64,000 nt of DNA from CAWJMN01 sp963844055 (GTDB lineage Bacteria > Planctomycetota > Planctomycetia > Pirellulales > Pirellulaceae), in the NCBI GenBank assembly GCA_963844055.1, contig CAWJMN010000002.1:744001-808000 (forward strand), in the 5' to 3' direction. Below the pieces are notes generated by a model. That model did no database searches, was not told the DNA's origin, and worked only from the letters and a program-made list of their open reading frames with translations. Every line of letters starts with the position of its first letter. Within the stretch, counting starts at the first letter, position 1. The position numbers and the translations under genes were made by a program. Below, in pieces: positions 18,369 to 27,670 of this stretch.

Positions 18369-19520
18369 CTATTTGGAATCTTCAACCTGAATCGCCCGCC
18401 AAATGCTGGCAAACCACATCAGGGCCGCTCGCTTTTGGCCAATTCCCGAAAAGTGCCGCCGACTATTCACGGGACCACGATTCTCCTTATCCAGCAAATC
18501 CGTGTCCGGCCCTTCTACGAATGCATGCTCTCTAACCAGCACGTCAATTCCTTCGCGAATTTCCCCTTCACGCTGCGGCTCATTGTAGACCGTCGGATGT
18601 AGCGTCGACTTTGCCAGGATCCAGGGGCGCTGGCTTCCCCATTCCGTGCTTGCCCCGTCACGCACTTTGACGATGTTCTCTACATAGGTGGCGATGGGCG
18701 TTTTCGCAATCACGTCAGACTCTCCCTGCTGCCACAACACCGCACGAAAATCTCCCAGCCGCTTACCTGCCAAACTCAACTGTTCATGCAGCTTGCCTCC
18801 CGGCAACCACTGTGCAGAAGACGTCGCACCAACCGCCACATTCACAAAGCCAACAGGTACATCGGCCACCCCCGCTAGGTAATCTCCCATCGGTGGCCAG
18901 ATCGTGCCACCATCCGCCAAGTTAGGTTGTGGATCATGAGCCACACGCCAATCATCTTTCACCACGTCGTAAGCAACAACACGCTGCTGCTCATCTTGCA
19001 CTTTCAGCACTTCATCATTGTGCCCACATGCATAAGACTGTCCCGCAACGATAAACAACTCACCAACACCAAACCGCTCTACCACAGCGGATCCCTTTTC
19101 CGCATCACCAGCCATCAGCTTGACCTTCATCCGGTACCAGCCGCCAGCTGGGACTTCGACCGTGCCCCCCAGTGACGAACCATCGACCTTGGCCCCAATC
19201 TCTTTCCAAGGAATCACTTCGGCCGGCTTCTCCCCGGCCGTCTCTTCCACCTGCACCATCAGTCGCCACTTACCATCGGCTGCAGCATCCGCTGGCAACT
19301 TGATGGATACTGGCACCTGCGCCGCACCCCGTTTCGCTCCGCCGACGGCATGGGAATGCGCCTGAGTCGGCTTTAGCCCGCGCCGCTGAAAGACTTCCCA
19401 CTCCTTGGGTCGAACCAATGCGCTTGGCGTTTTTTCCTCAGCAACGGACGGGCGATTGCTCACCGCAACCAGCATCCCGCAAAACATCAGGCTGCAAAGA
19501 ACAAAGAAGATTTGTCGCAT
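18369..19520 (-). CDS. secreted SGNH-type esterase (sialate O-acetylesterase-like)
   Basis: Begins with a signal peptide (MRQIFFVLCSLMFCGMLVAV). The SASA-type SGNH hydrolase blocks follow: the nucleophile motif VAGQSYACG, the Gly block VAVGATSSAQWL, the Asn/Gly equivalent LWQQGESD, and a C-terminal catalytic His in RRHFSGIGQKRAA. It should remove acetyl groups from a carbohydrate outside the inner membrane. Such esterases are abundant in planctomycetes that degrade acetylated or sulfated polysaccharides. The start at 19520 has AGGAG upstream; the longer frame to 19646 would bury the signal peptide. It is 383 residues long. Confidence 0.8.
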   Translation of the reverse strand: MRQIFFVLCSLMFCGMLVAVSNRPSVAEEKTPSALVRPKEWEVFQRRGLKPTQAHSHAVGGAKRGAAQVPVSIKLPADAAADGKWRLMVQVEETAGEKPAEVIPWKEIGAKVDGSSLGGTVEVPAGGWYRMKVKLMAGDAEKGSAVVERFGVGELFIVAGQSYACGHNDEVLKVQDEQQRVVAYDVVKDDWRVAHDPQPNLADGGTIWPPMGDYLAGVADVPVGFVNVAVGATSSAQWLPGGKLHEQLSLAGKRLGDFRAVLWQQGESDVIAKTPIATYVENIVKVRDGASTEWGSQRPWILAKSTLHPTVYNEPQREGEIREGIDVLVREHAFVEGPDTDLLDKENRGPVNSRRHFSGIGQKRAALMWFASIWRAIQVEDSK

Positions 19521-19593
19521 CACGCGAGCTCCTAGAAAGGACAAACAAAAGAAGCGCTGGTCGCTTGTATGGTTGTCGCAAAGATCGGCGCAT

Positions 19594-19623
19594 AAAAAAA
19601 GCCCCGCCAAACGGCAGAGCTTT
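19594..19623 (-). terminator. intrinsic terminator of rplM-rpsI
   Basis: On the minus strand an 11-bp stem with two G-U pairs and a four-base loop ends in a run of T residues, 41 bases past the rpsI stop. Confidence 0.85.
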
Positions 19624-19663
19624 CTTGTTTTGATCCATAACTGCACAAAGTGCAGTAAGCGAA

Positions 19664-20077
19664 TTAACGCTTCGAGAATTGGACGCCACGGCGGGCACCA
19701 CGCAGACCGTACTTCTTACGTTCCTTCATACGCGAATCACGCGTTAGGAATCCACCGCCACGCAGGGCAGGGAAAGTAGCAGCGTCAAAATCGCAAAGAG
19801 CACGCGAGATGCCCATCTTGCAAGCGCCGGATTGGCCAGTCGTTCCACCACCCGAAACCCGGATGAATAGATCAACGTCGCCCATGTGGCCGGTTACGTC
19901 GAGAGCCTCGACAACAGCGCGACGATCACCGTCCACGCAGAAGAATTGATCCATAGGAAGATCGTTGATCACGATCTTGCCAGTGCCAGCCTTTAGGCGA
20001 ACACGAGCAACCGCGCTCTTACGACGCCCAGTACCTAGCGATTCACCGCTTTGCTTGTCTCGTTTGGTTGCAACCAT
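19664..20077 (-). CDS. rpsI: 30S ribosomal protein S9
   Basis: Small-subunit protein whose C-terminal tail reaches the P-site tRNA. It has the S9 signatures GTGRRKSAVARVRLKAGTG and ISRAL, and the basic tail RMKERKKYGLRGARRGVQFSKR type ending in Lys-Arg. The start at 20077 (MVATKRDKQSG) is chosen because the longer frame to 20110 adds non-family residues. At 137 residues it is a normal size. It follows rplM with a 72-base gap, the near-universal bacterial order. Confidence 0.97.
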   Translation of the reverse strand: MVATKRDKQSGESLGTGRRKSAVARVRLKAGTGKIVINDLPMDQFFCVDGDRRAVVEALDVTGHMGDVDLFIRVSGGGTTGQSGACKMGISRALCDFDAATFPALRGGGFLTRDSRMKERKKYGLRGARRGVQFSKR

Positions 20078-20149
20078 GTTTCTAAAACCGCTTATTTTTA
20101 CGACCAACAATATGCCAGATCAAAGTCAAAAACGCCCACCAACCGGCAC

Positions 20150-20593
20150 TTACTTCGTGCCCAGTTCCTTCACTTCAGGCAATTGGGCCTGATGAGGATG
20201 GTTGGTGCCACTATAAATCTTCAAACGCTCAAGCATCTTGAACGCAAGCTTGTTCTTAGGAAGCATCCGGCGGACTGCATCACGCAGAATCCGGTCAGGA
20301 TACGTTTCGCGACGACGGTCAGCCGTTACGCGGCGTTGGCCGGTGTAGCCAGTGAACCAGGAGTATTCCTTCTGTTCCCACTTCTTGCCGGTAAACGTGA
20401 GCTTTTCCACGTTCGTCACGACAACGAAGTCACCCGTCAGGACGTGAGGAGTGTAGGTAGGCTTATGCTTTCCCATCAAAATCATGGCAATGTCGCTGGC
20501 CAAACGGCCCACGATCTTATCGGAGGCGTCTACCAACCACCAATGTTCTTTCAACTCGCCAGGTTTTGCAATGTAAGTCTTTGTGCCGGCCAC
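20150..20593 (-). CDS. rplM: 50S ribosomal protein L13
   Basis: Early-assembling large-subunit protein. The L13 signatures WWLVDASDKIVGRLAS, GDFVVVTNVEKL and YPDRILRDAVRRMLPKNKL are present. The initiation codon is GTG at 20593, with GGGAGAGAG four to six bases upstream. At 147 residues it is a normal size. It is the first gene of the rplM-rpsI operon, which ends at the terminator near 19600. Confidence 0.97.
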   Translation of the reverse strand: MAGTKTYIAKPGELKEHWWLVDASDKIVGRLASDIAMILMGKHKPTYTPHVLTGDFVVVTNVEKLTFTGKKWEQKEYSWFTGYTGQRRVTADRRRETYPDRILRDAVRRMLPKNKLAFKMLERLKIYSGTNHPHQAQLPEVKELGTK

Positions 20594-20890
20594 GATACTC
20601 TCTCCCGAAACCCAAACCGTACGCTTAAACTTCCCCGCCGAAGGTCCACACCGTGGCCTCTGGGGAAACGCACATTTTAGCGAACGGCCCGAAGTGTCAC
20701 AAGGGACGCGGCCACCATTTCCCAGCGACTTCTCCTACGAACCAAAAACAAAGGCTGGCAAACCAGGCAACTTAGGTTTTCTGCCCTGCGTGCTTTACAG
20801 TTAACCACCTTTTGACAACCATAACTATTGGCAGAATAGGACCTTACGTCTTGTCACCTTGGCCGCTACCTTCCCGGAAAGTGCTTTCCC
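20594..20890. promoter_or_regulatory. divergent intergenic region with a possible promoter for the glycosyltransferase
   Basis: 297 bases between rplM and the glycosyltransferase gene. TTGACA at 20812-20817 is followed 15 bases later by AGAATA, a weak sigma-70 pair pointing right. No gene is seen. Confidence 0.3.
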
Positions 20891-23200
20891 TTGGGTAAAT
20901 CCTTTGGAAAAAAACCTGGCGCAGTACCTCCAGACGGCAAAGTCTCGCACCTTGGCAACTCGCCGCAACCTTCTGGCCTGGCACCCGCTTCACCTGCCTC
21001 GGCAATTATCTTAGCCGTCGTTTTAGGCCTTTGCCTCTATCTGGGCTGGTTCCTGTTGCAGCCGGTCATCCCCTCGCAACCTGCCGCCGGCAGTCGATTG
21101 TCACTTCTCTCGACTTGGCTCATCCCCGAAGTACTCATTCAGAACTGGACCGGCCAAGCCCGCAGTGCTGCCCAAGGGGCCACGCTGATGGACCGCTGGC
21201 CGATTCTTCTGCTGGCGACAACCTATTTGTTCGCCGCATGGGGCCTAGGCAGTTATCTCGTAAAGCCACTCACCAACAGCGTCCTCCTGTCGACGTGTGA
21301 GCGATGGATATTTGGTCACGCTCTTGGTCTTCAAGCTCTGTCGCTACTTACGCTCGCGGCTGGACTGGTCTTTCACAACTTCGCAATCACCTTGGCGGTT
21401 CGTCTACTTATCGCCTGCGGCATTGGCCTAACGATCGTCTCGATCCTGCGCACGCGTTTGCAACCCACTGCACTTTCCACGAACGAACTTTCCCCGCCAG
21501 GAACAAGCCCAACGCCACTTTGGCAATTCCTTGCCATTCTAGCGATGGCCGTTCCATTATTTTTAGCCGCGATGCTGCCTCCGTCAGACTTCGATGTTCG
21601 TGAATACCATCTCCAAGTCCCTAAAGAGTGGTTCCAAGCCGGACACATTAGTTACCTTCCACATAACATCTACGGCAATATGCCCCTAGGGGCAGAGATG
21701 CCTTGCTTCGCAACTAGTCACCTAGCCGCTGGTCCTTTGGCGTGGTGGTGGGGCTCACTTGCCGGTAAAGCCATCATGGCCTATCACACGCTACTGACGG
21801 CTTTTGCCCTCTATGCGTTTTCCCAGCGCGCTGGCTATGGCAGATGGAGCTTACTCGCCGCCGGCATCTATTTATTGAATCCCTGGGTCTTTCATGTCTC
21901 CTCCCAGGGGCTCAATGAAGGAGTCTATGCCACCTATCTGTTTCTGGCCGGCTATGCTTTCCTTCTCGCACGAGGCTCAGCCATTACTCCCCTCTTCTAC
22001 AGTGGACTATTCGCCGGTGCGGCCGCCAGTTGTAAATATCCAGCCGTGGTGTTCGTGGTCCTACCACTTCTAGCAGCAACGATCTTCTTTGATCGACTAA
22101 TGGGAACATCCCCAGCAGCCACCATTCCAGTCAATCATCGTCGCTGGCGCGCCTCCCTGCTCTTCATGACTGGCACAACCGTTTCGGCGGGGCTCTGGTA
22201 TCTCAAAAATTGGCTACTAATTGGCAATCCCGTATTTCCGCTACTTGGCAGCCTATTTCCAACGGCCGGCCGAACGCCCGATCAAGTGGCACAGTGGTCG
22301 CATGCCCATGCGCCACCGGGATTTTCCTGGAGCGATTTTACCAATTCGCTTCCCGCTATGCTGCTACATACGGAACTAGCCAGCCCAATCGTTCCCGCCT
22401 TGGCCGCGTTAGGACTATTGGCAATTGCGATCTATTCCAGCACCAACATTTCGCCATCAGATTCCAAAGACTCCGTCCCAAATAACGACTGGTCACGGAC
22501 GTCACAGCGAGCTTTACTGCTCTGGCTTTGTGTCGTTGTTATCCTGTGGTGGTTCTGTACCCATCGCCTCGAACGCTTCTTGGTTCCCATCGTTTCACTA
22601 CTGACATTACTCTCCACCTATGGAATTGCCCTCGCATGGAAACAGGGAGCAATCGCTCGCTGCGCTATCTCGCTACTGATGGTTGCGGGCATGCTGTACA
22701 GCGTCACCGCCAGCTTTCTACTGAAGGGCGACAACCGCTGGCTCGTCCCACTCCAAGAACTTCGCGTCGATGCACCACTTTCCGACGCGGCCTTCTCGCG
22801 CACTTCCGCCGCCCATCGCTGGCTTAACGCCAACACCCAGCCCGGCAAATCCGTTCTGCTTGTGGGAGATGCACAGCCCTTCGATCTAGAGATGCCAGTG
22901 CTCTACAACACCTGCTTCGACGATTGCATCCTGGTCAACCTGCTGGAAGCTGGAACACCAGATGAGAAGCTCGCTACCCTACACCAGCACAACATTCAAC
23001 TCGTCTACATCCATCAAGGAGAGCTTGCTCGGTATCGCAGTCCAGGCAACTATGGCTACGACCCGCGACTCACCGATGCATTCATCGATGGCCTGCTCCA
23101 AGATCAAATCTTGACGCCGGTTAAGCATTCCCCTTTGAATCCGCCGACACCACCGGGGATATACGAAGTCCCGCTAGCGGCCCCAAGACCCGAAAAGTAG
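20891..23200 (+). CDS. multi-spanning membrane glycosyltransferase, GT39/PMT-like
   Basis: A 769-residue inner-membrane protein with about 12 hydrophobic segments. An acidic loop after the first helices (PPSDFDVREYHLQVPKEW) resembles the DxD-like catalytic loop of GT-C enzymes such as dolichyl- or undecaprenyl-phosphate mannosyltransferases. GT-C enzymes transfer sugar from a lipid carrier on the outer face of the membrane. The C-terminal 150 residues are soluble and periplasmic-looking. No ATG fits the N-terminus; TTG 20891 with GGAAAG upstream is used. The last 80 bases overlap the convergent VanZ-like gene. The acceptor is unknown. Confidence 0.75.
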   Translation: MGKSFGKKPGAVPPDGKVSHLGNSPQPSGLAPASPASAIILAVVLGLCLYLGWFLLQPVIPSQPAAGSRLSLLSTWLIPEVLIQNWTGQARSAAQGATLMDRWPILLLATTYLFAAWGLGSYLVKPLTNSVLLSTCERWIFGHALGLQALSLLTLAAGLVFHNFAITLAVRLLIACGIGLTIVSILRTRLQPTALSTNELSPPGTSPTPLWQFLAILAMAVPLFLAAMLPPSDFDVREYHLQVPKEWFQAGHISYLPHNIYGNMPLGAEMPCFATSHLAAGPLAWWWGSLAGKAIMAYHTLLTAFALYAFSQRAGYGRWSLLAAGIYLLNPWVFHVSSQGLNEGVYATYLFLAGYAFLLARGSAITPLFYSGLFAGAAASCKYPAVVFVVLPLLAATIFFDRLMGTSPAATIPVNHRRWRASLLFMTGTTVSAGLWYLKNWLLIGNPVFPLLGSLFPTAGRTPDQVAQWSHAHAPPGFSWSDFTNSLPAMLLHTELASPIVPALAALGLLAIAIYSSTNISPSDSKDSVPNNDWSRTSQRALLLWLCVVVILWWFCTHRLERFLVPIVSLLTLLSTYGIALAWKQGAIARCAISLLMVAGMLYSVTASFLLKGDNRWLVPLQELRVDAPLSDAAFSRTSAAHRWLNANTQPGKSVLLVGDAQPFDLEMPVLYNTCFDDCILVNLLEAGTPDEKLATLHQHNIQLVYIHQGELARYRSPGNYGYDPRLTDAFIDGLLQDQILTPVKHSPLNPPTPPGIYEVPLAAPRPEK

Positions 23201-23540
23201 CAACTCCCAGCAGGCCCCCTACAACATCGGCAATCCAGTCCCGATAGTCGGCCGAGCGATTAGGCACCAGCATCTGGGTCAGCTCATCGATAGCGCCATA
23301 GCCCGCCACCAATCCCAGCACGATCCCGGCTGTCATAGACATCGATCGAGTCATTCGCCAAACAACCGCGCTCAGCAGCAGTGCTAGGCCACCGTACGCG
23401 GCCGCATGCTCCACTTTGTCAAACCAGCTAACGTGCAGCTTGGGAGGGTTCGGAATATGGGTGAGCGTGAAAATCAACCCCCAGTAACCCAGGGCAATTC
23501 CCAAAACCACCAAAAATCGCACGGATAAGGTCGTTTTCAT
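23121..23540 (-). CDS. VanZ-like family membrane protein
   Basis: A 139-residue protein with four hydrophobic segments. The family pattern is present: DKVEHAAAYGGLALLL, YGAIDELTQMLVPNRSADYRDWIADVVGG. VanZ confers low-level teicoplanin resistance in enterococci, but in most bacteria the family role is unknown and probably concerns the cell envelope. Its 3' end lies inside the 3' end of the convergent glycosyltransferase gene (80 bases). Confidence 0.85.
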   Translation of the reverse strand: MKTTLSVRFLVVLGIALGYWGLIFTLTHIPNPPKLHVSWFDKVEHAAAYGGLALLLSAVVWRMTRSMSMTAGIVLGLVAGYGAIDELTQMLVPNRSADYRDWIADVVGGLLGVATFRVLGPLAGLRISPVVSADSKGNA

Positions 23541-23780
23541 GGGAATGTATTTGGCAAAGACCCGGCAGCGCTGGCATGGCCAATCCCCCCATGGAAAAGT
23601 TTCTCCTAGTGGGGACAGCTTACTGGACCTCAGTATATCATGGGGTCAGGCTTAAAACGCAGCGCACTTCCGCTGGCTTATGACGGCCGTAATAATCCTC
23701 AAGTCGCCTCCCGCCCCAGCCGATTTTCCCGGCATAGACGGTACTTCTAACTCCCGCTTCCTTTCCGAAACGAAAACCCC

Positions 23781-24734
23781 ATGTCGATCCTGGTCACTGG
23801 TGGAGCCGGCTTCATTGGAAGCCACTTGGTAAGTCACCTTCTGGCCGCCGGCTACGATCAGGTTGTCATCCTCGACAACTTCTGTAACTTCTACGATCCC
23901 GCACTCAAACACGCCAACGCTAACCTCTACGCAGAGGATGGCCGTGTAGCCATTGTGGATGGAAGCTATTGCGATCTTGCCCTGATGGAATCGCTGTTTG
24001 CCAAGCACCGCTTTCAGCAAGTCGTTCACCTGGGGGGCTATCCAGGAGTTCCCGCCAGCCTCAAAGCGCCACTGGCCTACATCGAAGCCAATATCACGGG
24101 CACCGTCACCCTGCTCGAAGTCGCTCGGCAGTTCCCACTGGATCGCTTCCTGTTCGCATCATCCTCTACCGTCTACGGCCGAGGAGCACGGGCCCCGTTC
24201 CAAGAAGACGCACCGCTAGGATCTCCATTAAGCCCCTACGGCGCAACCAAGCGAGCTGGCGAGATCCTCGGACAGACCTATCTCAACCTCTATCAAGTCC
24301 CTTTCGTTTCGCTTCGCTTCTTCAACGTCTATGGACCGCGCCTTCGCCCCGAACTGGCCTTAGCTGCTTTTGCCAAAAAGATCCTCACTGGCGAACCGCT
24401 TACACTCTACGGCGACGGCTCTGCCCAACGCGATTTCACCCATGTCAACGACGTTTGCAGTGGCATTTTGGCCGCCCTCACCGCCCCTGGCATCATCGGC
24501 CAAGCCATTAACTTGGGCCATCAAGAGCCCATCACCATCAAGCAACTCATCGCGATCTTGGAAAAGGTCACTGGCAAAAAAGCCCTCATTGATCAGCAGC
24601 CGCACCGCATGGAAGATATGCCCCTTACCTGTGCCGACCTGTCCAAGGCCCAGCGTCTTCTAGGCTATTCGCCCCACGTCTCGATCGAACAAGGGGTTCA
24701 GGAATACGTAGCTTGGCTGGCCAAAACCCTTTAG
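23781..24734 (+). CDS. NAD-dependent epimerase/dehydratase (nucleotide-sugar epimerase)
   Basis: An extended short-chain dehydrogenase of the UDP-sugar 4-epimerase type. The NAD loop is GGAGFIGSHLV. The catalytic Ser/Thr lies in FASSSTVYG and the YxxxK pair in SPYGATKRAGE. RFFNVYGPRLRP and GDGSAQRDFTHVNDV complete the pattern. The stretch GVPASLKAPLAYIEANITGT is closest to UDP-glucuronate 4-epimerases, though UDP-glucose 4-epimerase is possible. At 317 residues it is a normal size. It supplies activated sugars for envelope or exopolysaccharide synthesis; the neighbouring glycosyltransferase fits that. Confidence 0.85.
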   Translation: MSILVTGGAGFIGSHLVSHLLAAGYDQVVILDNFCNFYDPALKHANANLYAEDGRVAIVDGSYCDLALMESLFAKHRFQQVVHLGGYPGVPASLKAPLAYIEANITGTVTLLEVARQFPLDRFLFASSSTVYGRGARAPFQEDAPLGSPLSPYGATKRAGEILGQTYLNLYQVPFVSLRFFNVYGPRLRPELALAAFAKKILTGEPLTLYGDGSAQRDFTHVNDVCSGILAALTAPGIIGQAINLGHQEPITIKQLIAILEKVTGKKALIDQQPHRMEDMPLTCADLSKAQRLLGYSPHVSIEQGVQEYVAWLAKTL

Positions 24735-24788
24735 AATCATTCGATCGGCAATTTTGCAGATAGCTTCTCCTTCCCCCACGATCCAGCC

Positions 24789-25505
24789 ATGACCAAAACA
24801 TTTTCGCTATCCGTTCGTTTGCTTCTAGCCACTTTCTTTTGCCTTAGCTTAGGTCTAACTGCGCTGCATGCGGACGAGCCCAAGAAAGAGGCCAAAGAAG
24901 AGACAAAAAAGCGGTCCCTCTTCGATGGCAAAACCCTCAACGGCTGGAAGGCAGTTGCATTCGGCGGTGAAGGGGCTGTCACCGTAGAAAACGGCAACCT
25001 CGTCATCGGTGCTGGCGATCCCATGACGGGCATTGTCTACACCGGCGACGCTTCCAAACTTCCCAAAGGCAACTACGAGATCGAACTCGAAGCCATGCGA
25101 GTCGAAGGGGGAGACTTCTTCTGCGGCCTCACCTTTCCTGTCGGCGAATCGCATTGCAGCTTCATCGTTGGTGGCTGGGGAGGTGGCGTTGTTGGCCTTA
25201 GCAGCATCAACGGGATGGATGCTTCGGAAAATGAGACGACCAAATACCTTAAGGTCGATTCGGATCGCTGGTATAAGCTTCGCCTTCGCGTAAGCGGTGA
25301 CCGCATCCAAACCTGGATCGATAAAGAACAATATGCGAAGGTAGTAATCAAGAATCGCAAGATCTCTACCCGTGTAGAAGTCAACCAAAACAAGCCGCTT
25401 GGCATTTCCACCTACCACACCAAGGCCGCCATTCGCAACTTCACGCTGCGTGAACTCTCGGCCGAAGAAATCGCTGCCGAGCCCAAGCCCAAGGACGACG
25501 AATAG
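24789..25505 (+). CDS. secreted DUF1080 (3-keto-disaccharide hydrolase-type) protein
   Basis: A signal peptide of about 28 residues (ends near ALHA) is followed by a Lys/Glu-rich spacer and one DUF1080 domain. The typical start is SLFDGKTLNGWKAVAFGGEGAVTVENGNLV, seen here in part, and a lectin-like jelly-roll fold is predicted for the family. Characterised members cleave 3-keto-glycosides in the periplasm. Planctomycetes carry many copies. At 238 residues it contains a single domain. The tadA gene follows 53 bases after the stop. Confidence 0.85.
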   Translation: MTKTFSLSVRLLLATFFCLSLGLTALHADEPKKEAKEETKKRSLFDGKTLNGWKAVAFGGEGAVTVENGNLVIGAGDPMTGIVYTGDASKLPKGNYEIELEAMRVEGGDFFCGLTFPVGESHCSFIVGGWGGGVVGLSSINGMDASENETTKYLKVDSDRWYKLRLRVSGDRIQTWIDKEQYAKVVIKNRKISTRVEVNQNKPLGISTYHTKAAIRNFTLRELSAEEIAAEPKPKDDE

Positions 25506-25558
25506 TCCTTCGTAAGCGTCGGGTTCTCGTCCAACTGCAAAACTCCAGCTTGCCAACC

Positions 25559-26026
25559 ATGATCCAGCCTCACGAAGTCTACATGCGCCGCGCCCTATCC
25601 GAGGCGCGGGCCGCTCGCGATGAAAACGAGGTCCCCGTCGGTGCGATCATTGTCAAAGATGGCAAGGTGATTGCCTCCGCTCACAACCAGCGAGAGACGC
25701 TGCACGATCCGACGGCCCATGCTGAAATGATCGCCATCACCCAAGCGGCGCAGGCACTTGAAGATTGGCGACTAGAAGGTTGCGTTCTCTATGTAACGCT
25801 AGAGCCCTGCATCATGTGCAGCGGCGCCATTCTGCAAGCCCGCATCCCTACAGTGGTGTTTGGGGCACAAGATCCCAAAGCGGGCGGCGTCTCTTCGATG
25901 TTTAAGCTTCTTTCCGACAATCGCCTCAATCATCGCTGCGAGCTGGTTTCAGGCATTCTGGCACCCGAATGTGGCGAGATCCTCTCGCTCTTCTTTCAGG
26001 CCCAGCGTCAGCTCGGCAAGAAATAG
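25559..26026 (+). CDS. tadA: tRNA(Arg) adenosine-34 deaminase
   Basis: Deaminates A34 to inosine in tRNA-Arg(ACG). The zinc deaminase motif is complete: HAE at residues 54-56 (catalytic Glu56) and PCIMC at 83-87. The N-terminal MRRALSEARAA and the phrase EVPVGAIIV are typical of TadA rather than of guanine deaminase. ATG 25559 is used; the frame extends to a TTG three codons earlier. At 155 residues it is a normal size. Confidence 0.93.
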   Translation: MIQPHEVYMRRALSEARAARDENEVPVGAIIVKDGKVIASAHNQRETLHDPTAHAEMIAITQAAQALEDWRLEGCVLYVTLEPCIMCSGAILQARIPTVVFGAQDPKAGGVSSMFKLLSDNRLNHRCELVSGILAPECGEILSLFFQAQRQLGKK

Positions 26027-26051
26027 CACGCGTACTTTTCCACGTGCTATT
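26022..26051. terminator. terminator-like hairpin between tadA and prfA
   Basis: A 9-bp stem (AATAGCACG and complement) with a 12-base loop overlaps the tadA stop and lies just before the convergent prfA stop. Confidence 0.6.
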
Positions 26052-26070
26052 TCACCAACCGTCCGAAGCC

Positions 26071-27147
26071 TTAGGCCTCCAGGCCACCCATTTGCGCACG
26101 CAGCTCATTGCGATCATGCTCAATCAGGGCGTCCGTCACGGGCTGAAGCGCTCCACGAATGATCTGGTCTAGCTTGTACAACGACAAGCCAATCCGGTGA
26201 TCCGTGCAACGGTTATCGGGGAAGTTATAGGTGCGAATCTTATCGCTACGATCGCCCGATCCCACCAAGCTCTTCCGCTCAGCAGCCCGCTTGTCGTGCT
26301 CTCGCTTTTGATAGAAGTCGTACAGACGAGACTTCAAAATACGCAGGGCCTTGGCCAAGTTCTTGTGCTGGCTCTTCTCATCCTGCATCGAGACAACAAT
26401 TCCCGTCTCATAATGCGTTAGACGAACGGCCGACTCCGTCTTATTCACGTGCTGACCACCAGGACCGCTCGCGCAGAACTTGTCCAGACGATAATCATCG
26501 GACTTCAGATCGACTTCCACATCTTCAGGCTCAGGCAGTACGGCAACCGTGGCGGCCGACGTATGAACACGTCCCTTCGCTTCCGTTTCGGGAACGCGCT
26601 GCACACGATGCGTACCGCTCTCGTACTGCAATTCGCGGTAGACCCCTTCACCTTCAAAGCCCAGAGTGATCTTGCTGAAGCCACCCATATCGGTTGAGCT
26701 CGCTTCCATGATCTCCATCTTCCAGCGTTTCTGTTCTGCATGGTGCTTGTACATTTGAAACAAGTCCTGCGCAAACAAGGCCGCTTCCGCTCCACCCGTA
26801 CCCGCGCGAATTTCCATCACGCAGCGATTACGGCCAGCGTCGTCGCCACCCACCGTCATATCAAGCAGTTCGTTCCAGGCCTCTTCACGATTGGCCCGTG
26901 CCACAGGAAGTTCTGCCTCCGCCATGGCCCGCTCGTCGGGATCGGCGCTGGATTGCATCTTGTTCAGTTCGACGATCTCATCCACCATCGCTTTGAACCG
27001 GCGATACTTCGTCGCCAAGCGCATCAGCGAACCATGTTCGCGAGCAACTTGCGCGATCTTCGCGCCGTCCTCCAGCACCGCTGGATCGACCATTTGCCGC
27101 TCAAGCTCTTCAAATCGTTTCAGCTTTTCTTCAAGCATCTCGCGCAT
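26071..27147 (-). CDS. prfA: peptide chain release factor 1
   Basis: Recognises UAA and UAG and hydrolyses peptidyl-tRNA. The catalytic GGQ loop is present (SGPGGQHVNKTESAVRL). The stop-codon reading PxT tripeptide appears as Pro-Glu-Thr in HRVQRVPETEAKGR. ATG 27147 is chosen because AGGA lies eight bases upstream; ATG 27153 is too close to it. At 358 residues it has the normal RF1 length. It lies 263 bases downstream of rpmE, the common rpmE-prfA order; no prmC gene follows. Confidence 0.95.
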   Translation of the reverse strand: MREMLEEKLKRFEELERQMVDPAVLEDGAKIAQVAREHGSLMRLATKYRRFKAMVDEIVELNKMQSSADPDERAMAEAELPVARANREEAWNELLDMTVGGDDAGRNRCVMEIRAGTGGAEAALFAQDLFQMYKHHAEQKRWKMEIMEASSTDMGGFSKITLGFEGEGVYRELQYESGTHRVQRVPETEAKGRVHTSAATVAVLPEPEDVEVDLKSDDYRLDKFCASGPGGQHVNKTESAVRLTHYETGIVVSMQDEKSQHKNLAKALRILKSRLYDFYQKREHDKRAAERKSLVGSGDRSDKIRTYNFPDNRCTDHRIGLSLYKLDQIIRGALQPVTDALIEHDRNELRAQMGGLEA

Positions 27148-27256
27148 TGTCATATTCCTAAGCGAGCAGAGACCAAACTTGTGTCTTCGAGGGAAACCAG
27201 CTCTTACTTGTGAATGCTCGATCGCGAGCAGTTCCAACAGAGTCCGGAGAACTTGT

Positions 27257-27312
27257 CCCCTCGCAAGCAGGCGAGGGGCACATCTTAGGGAACCAAAACC
27301 AGCGTGGTTCCC
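27257..27312 (-). terminator. two tandem hairpins between rpmE and prfA
   Basis: CCCCTCGC/GCGAGGGG (27257-27278, six-base loop) and GGGAACCA/TGGTTCCC (27288-27312, nine-base loop) lie in the 263-base gap. There is no T run, so they may be processing or attenuation structures rather than classical terminators. Confidence 0.5.
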
Positions 27313-27409
27313 CATGGCTCTGGCTGTGGGACAGAACCCTCAAGGAGTTCTGCCAAATCCATCAGCCTTACACCGCAGCGGCAAAAAGAGGCCGCAGAAT
27401 ACGCGGGAG

Positions 27410-27670
27410 CTAAGCTTCTTCCTTGGCCACAACCTTCTTCTTGGCGGTTGGCTTCTTCACGCTGGCATAAGTGCCGGCAGCGAACTTCGTTTGGAACTTC
27501 TCAATACGGCCAGCAGTGTCGAGGAACTTCAACTTGCCCGTGAAGAACGGATGGCAAGCCGAGCAAATGTCGACGCGCAGTTCCTTGCGGGTGCAGCCCG
27601 TCAGGAAGGAATTGCCACAGCTGCACGAAATCGTTGTTTGGTGATATTGGGGATGAATGCCGGATTGCAT
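27410..27670 (-). CDS. rpmE: 50S ribosomal protein L31, zinc-binding form
   Basis: The start MQSGIHPQYHQT and the four zinc-binding cysteines C16, C18, C36 and C39 identify the zinc form of L31. The TGKLKFLDTAGRIEKF block is also typical. The C-terminus has a Lys/Ala-rich extension (about residues 70-86), making it 86 residues instead of about 70. The frame extends upstream to 27832, but the family start is clear at 27670. Confidence 0.93.
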   Translation of the reverse strand: MQSGIHPQYHQTTISCSCGNSFLTGCTRKELRVDICSACHPFFTGKLKFLDTAGRIEKFQTKFAAGTYASVKKPTAKKKVVAKEEA

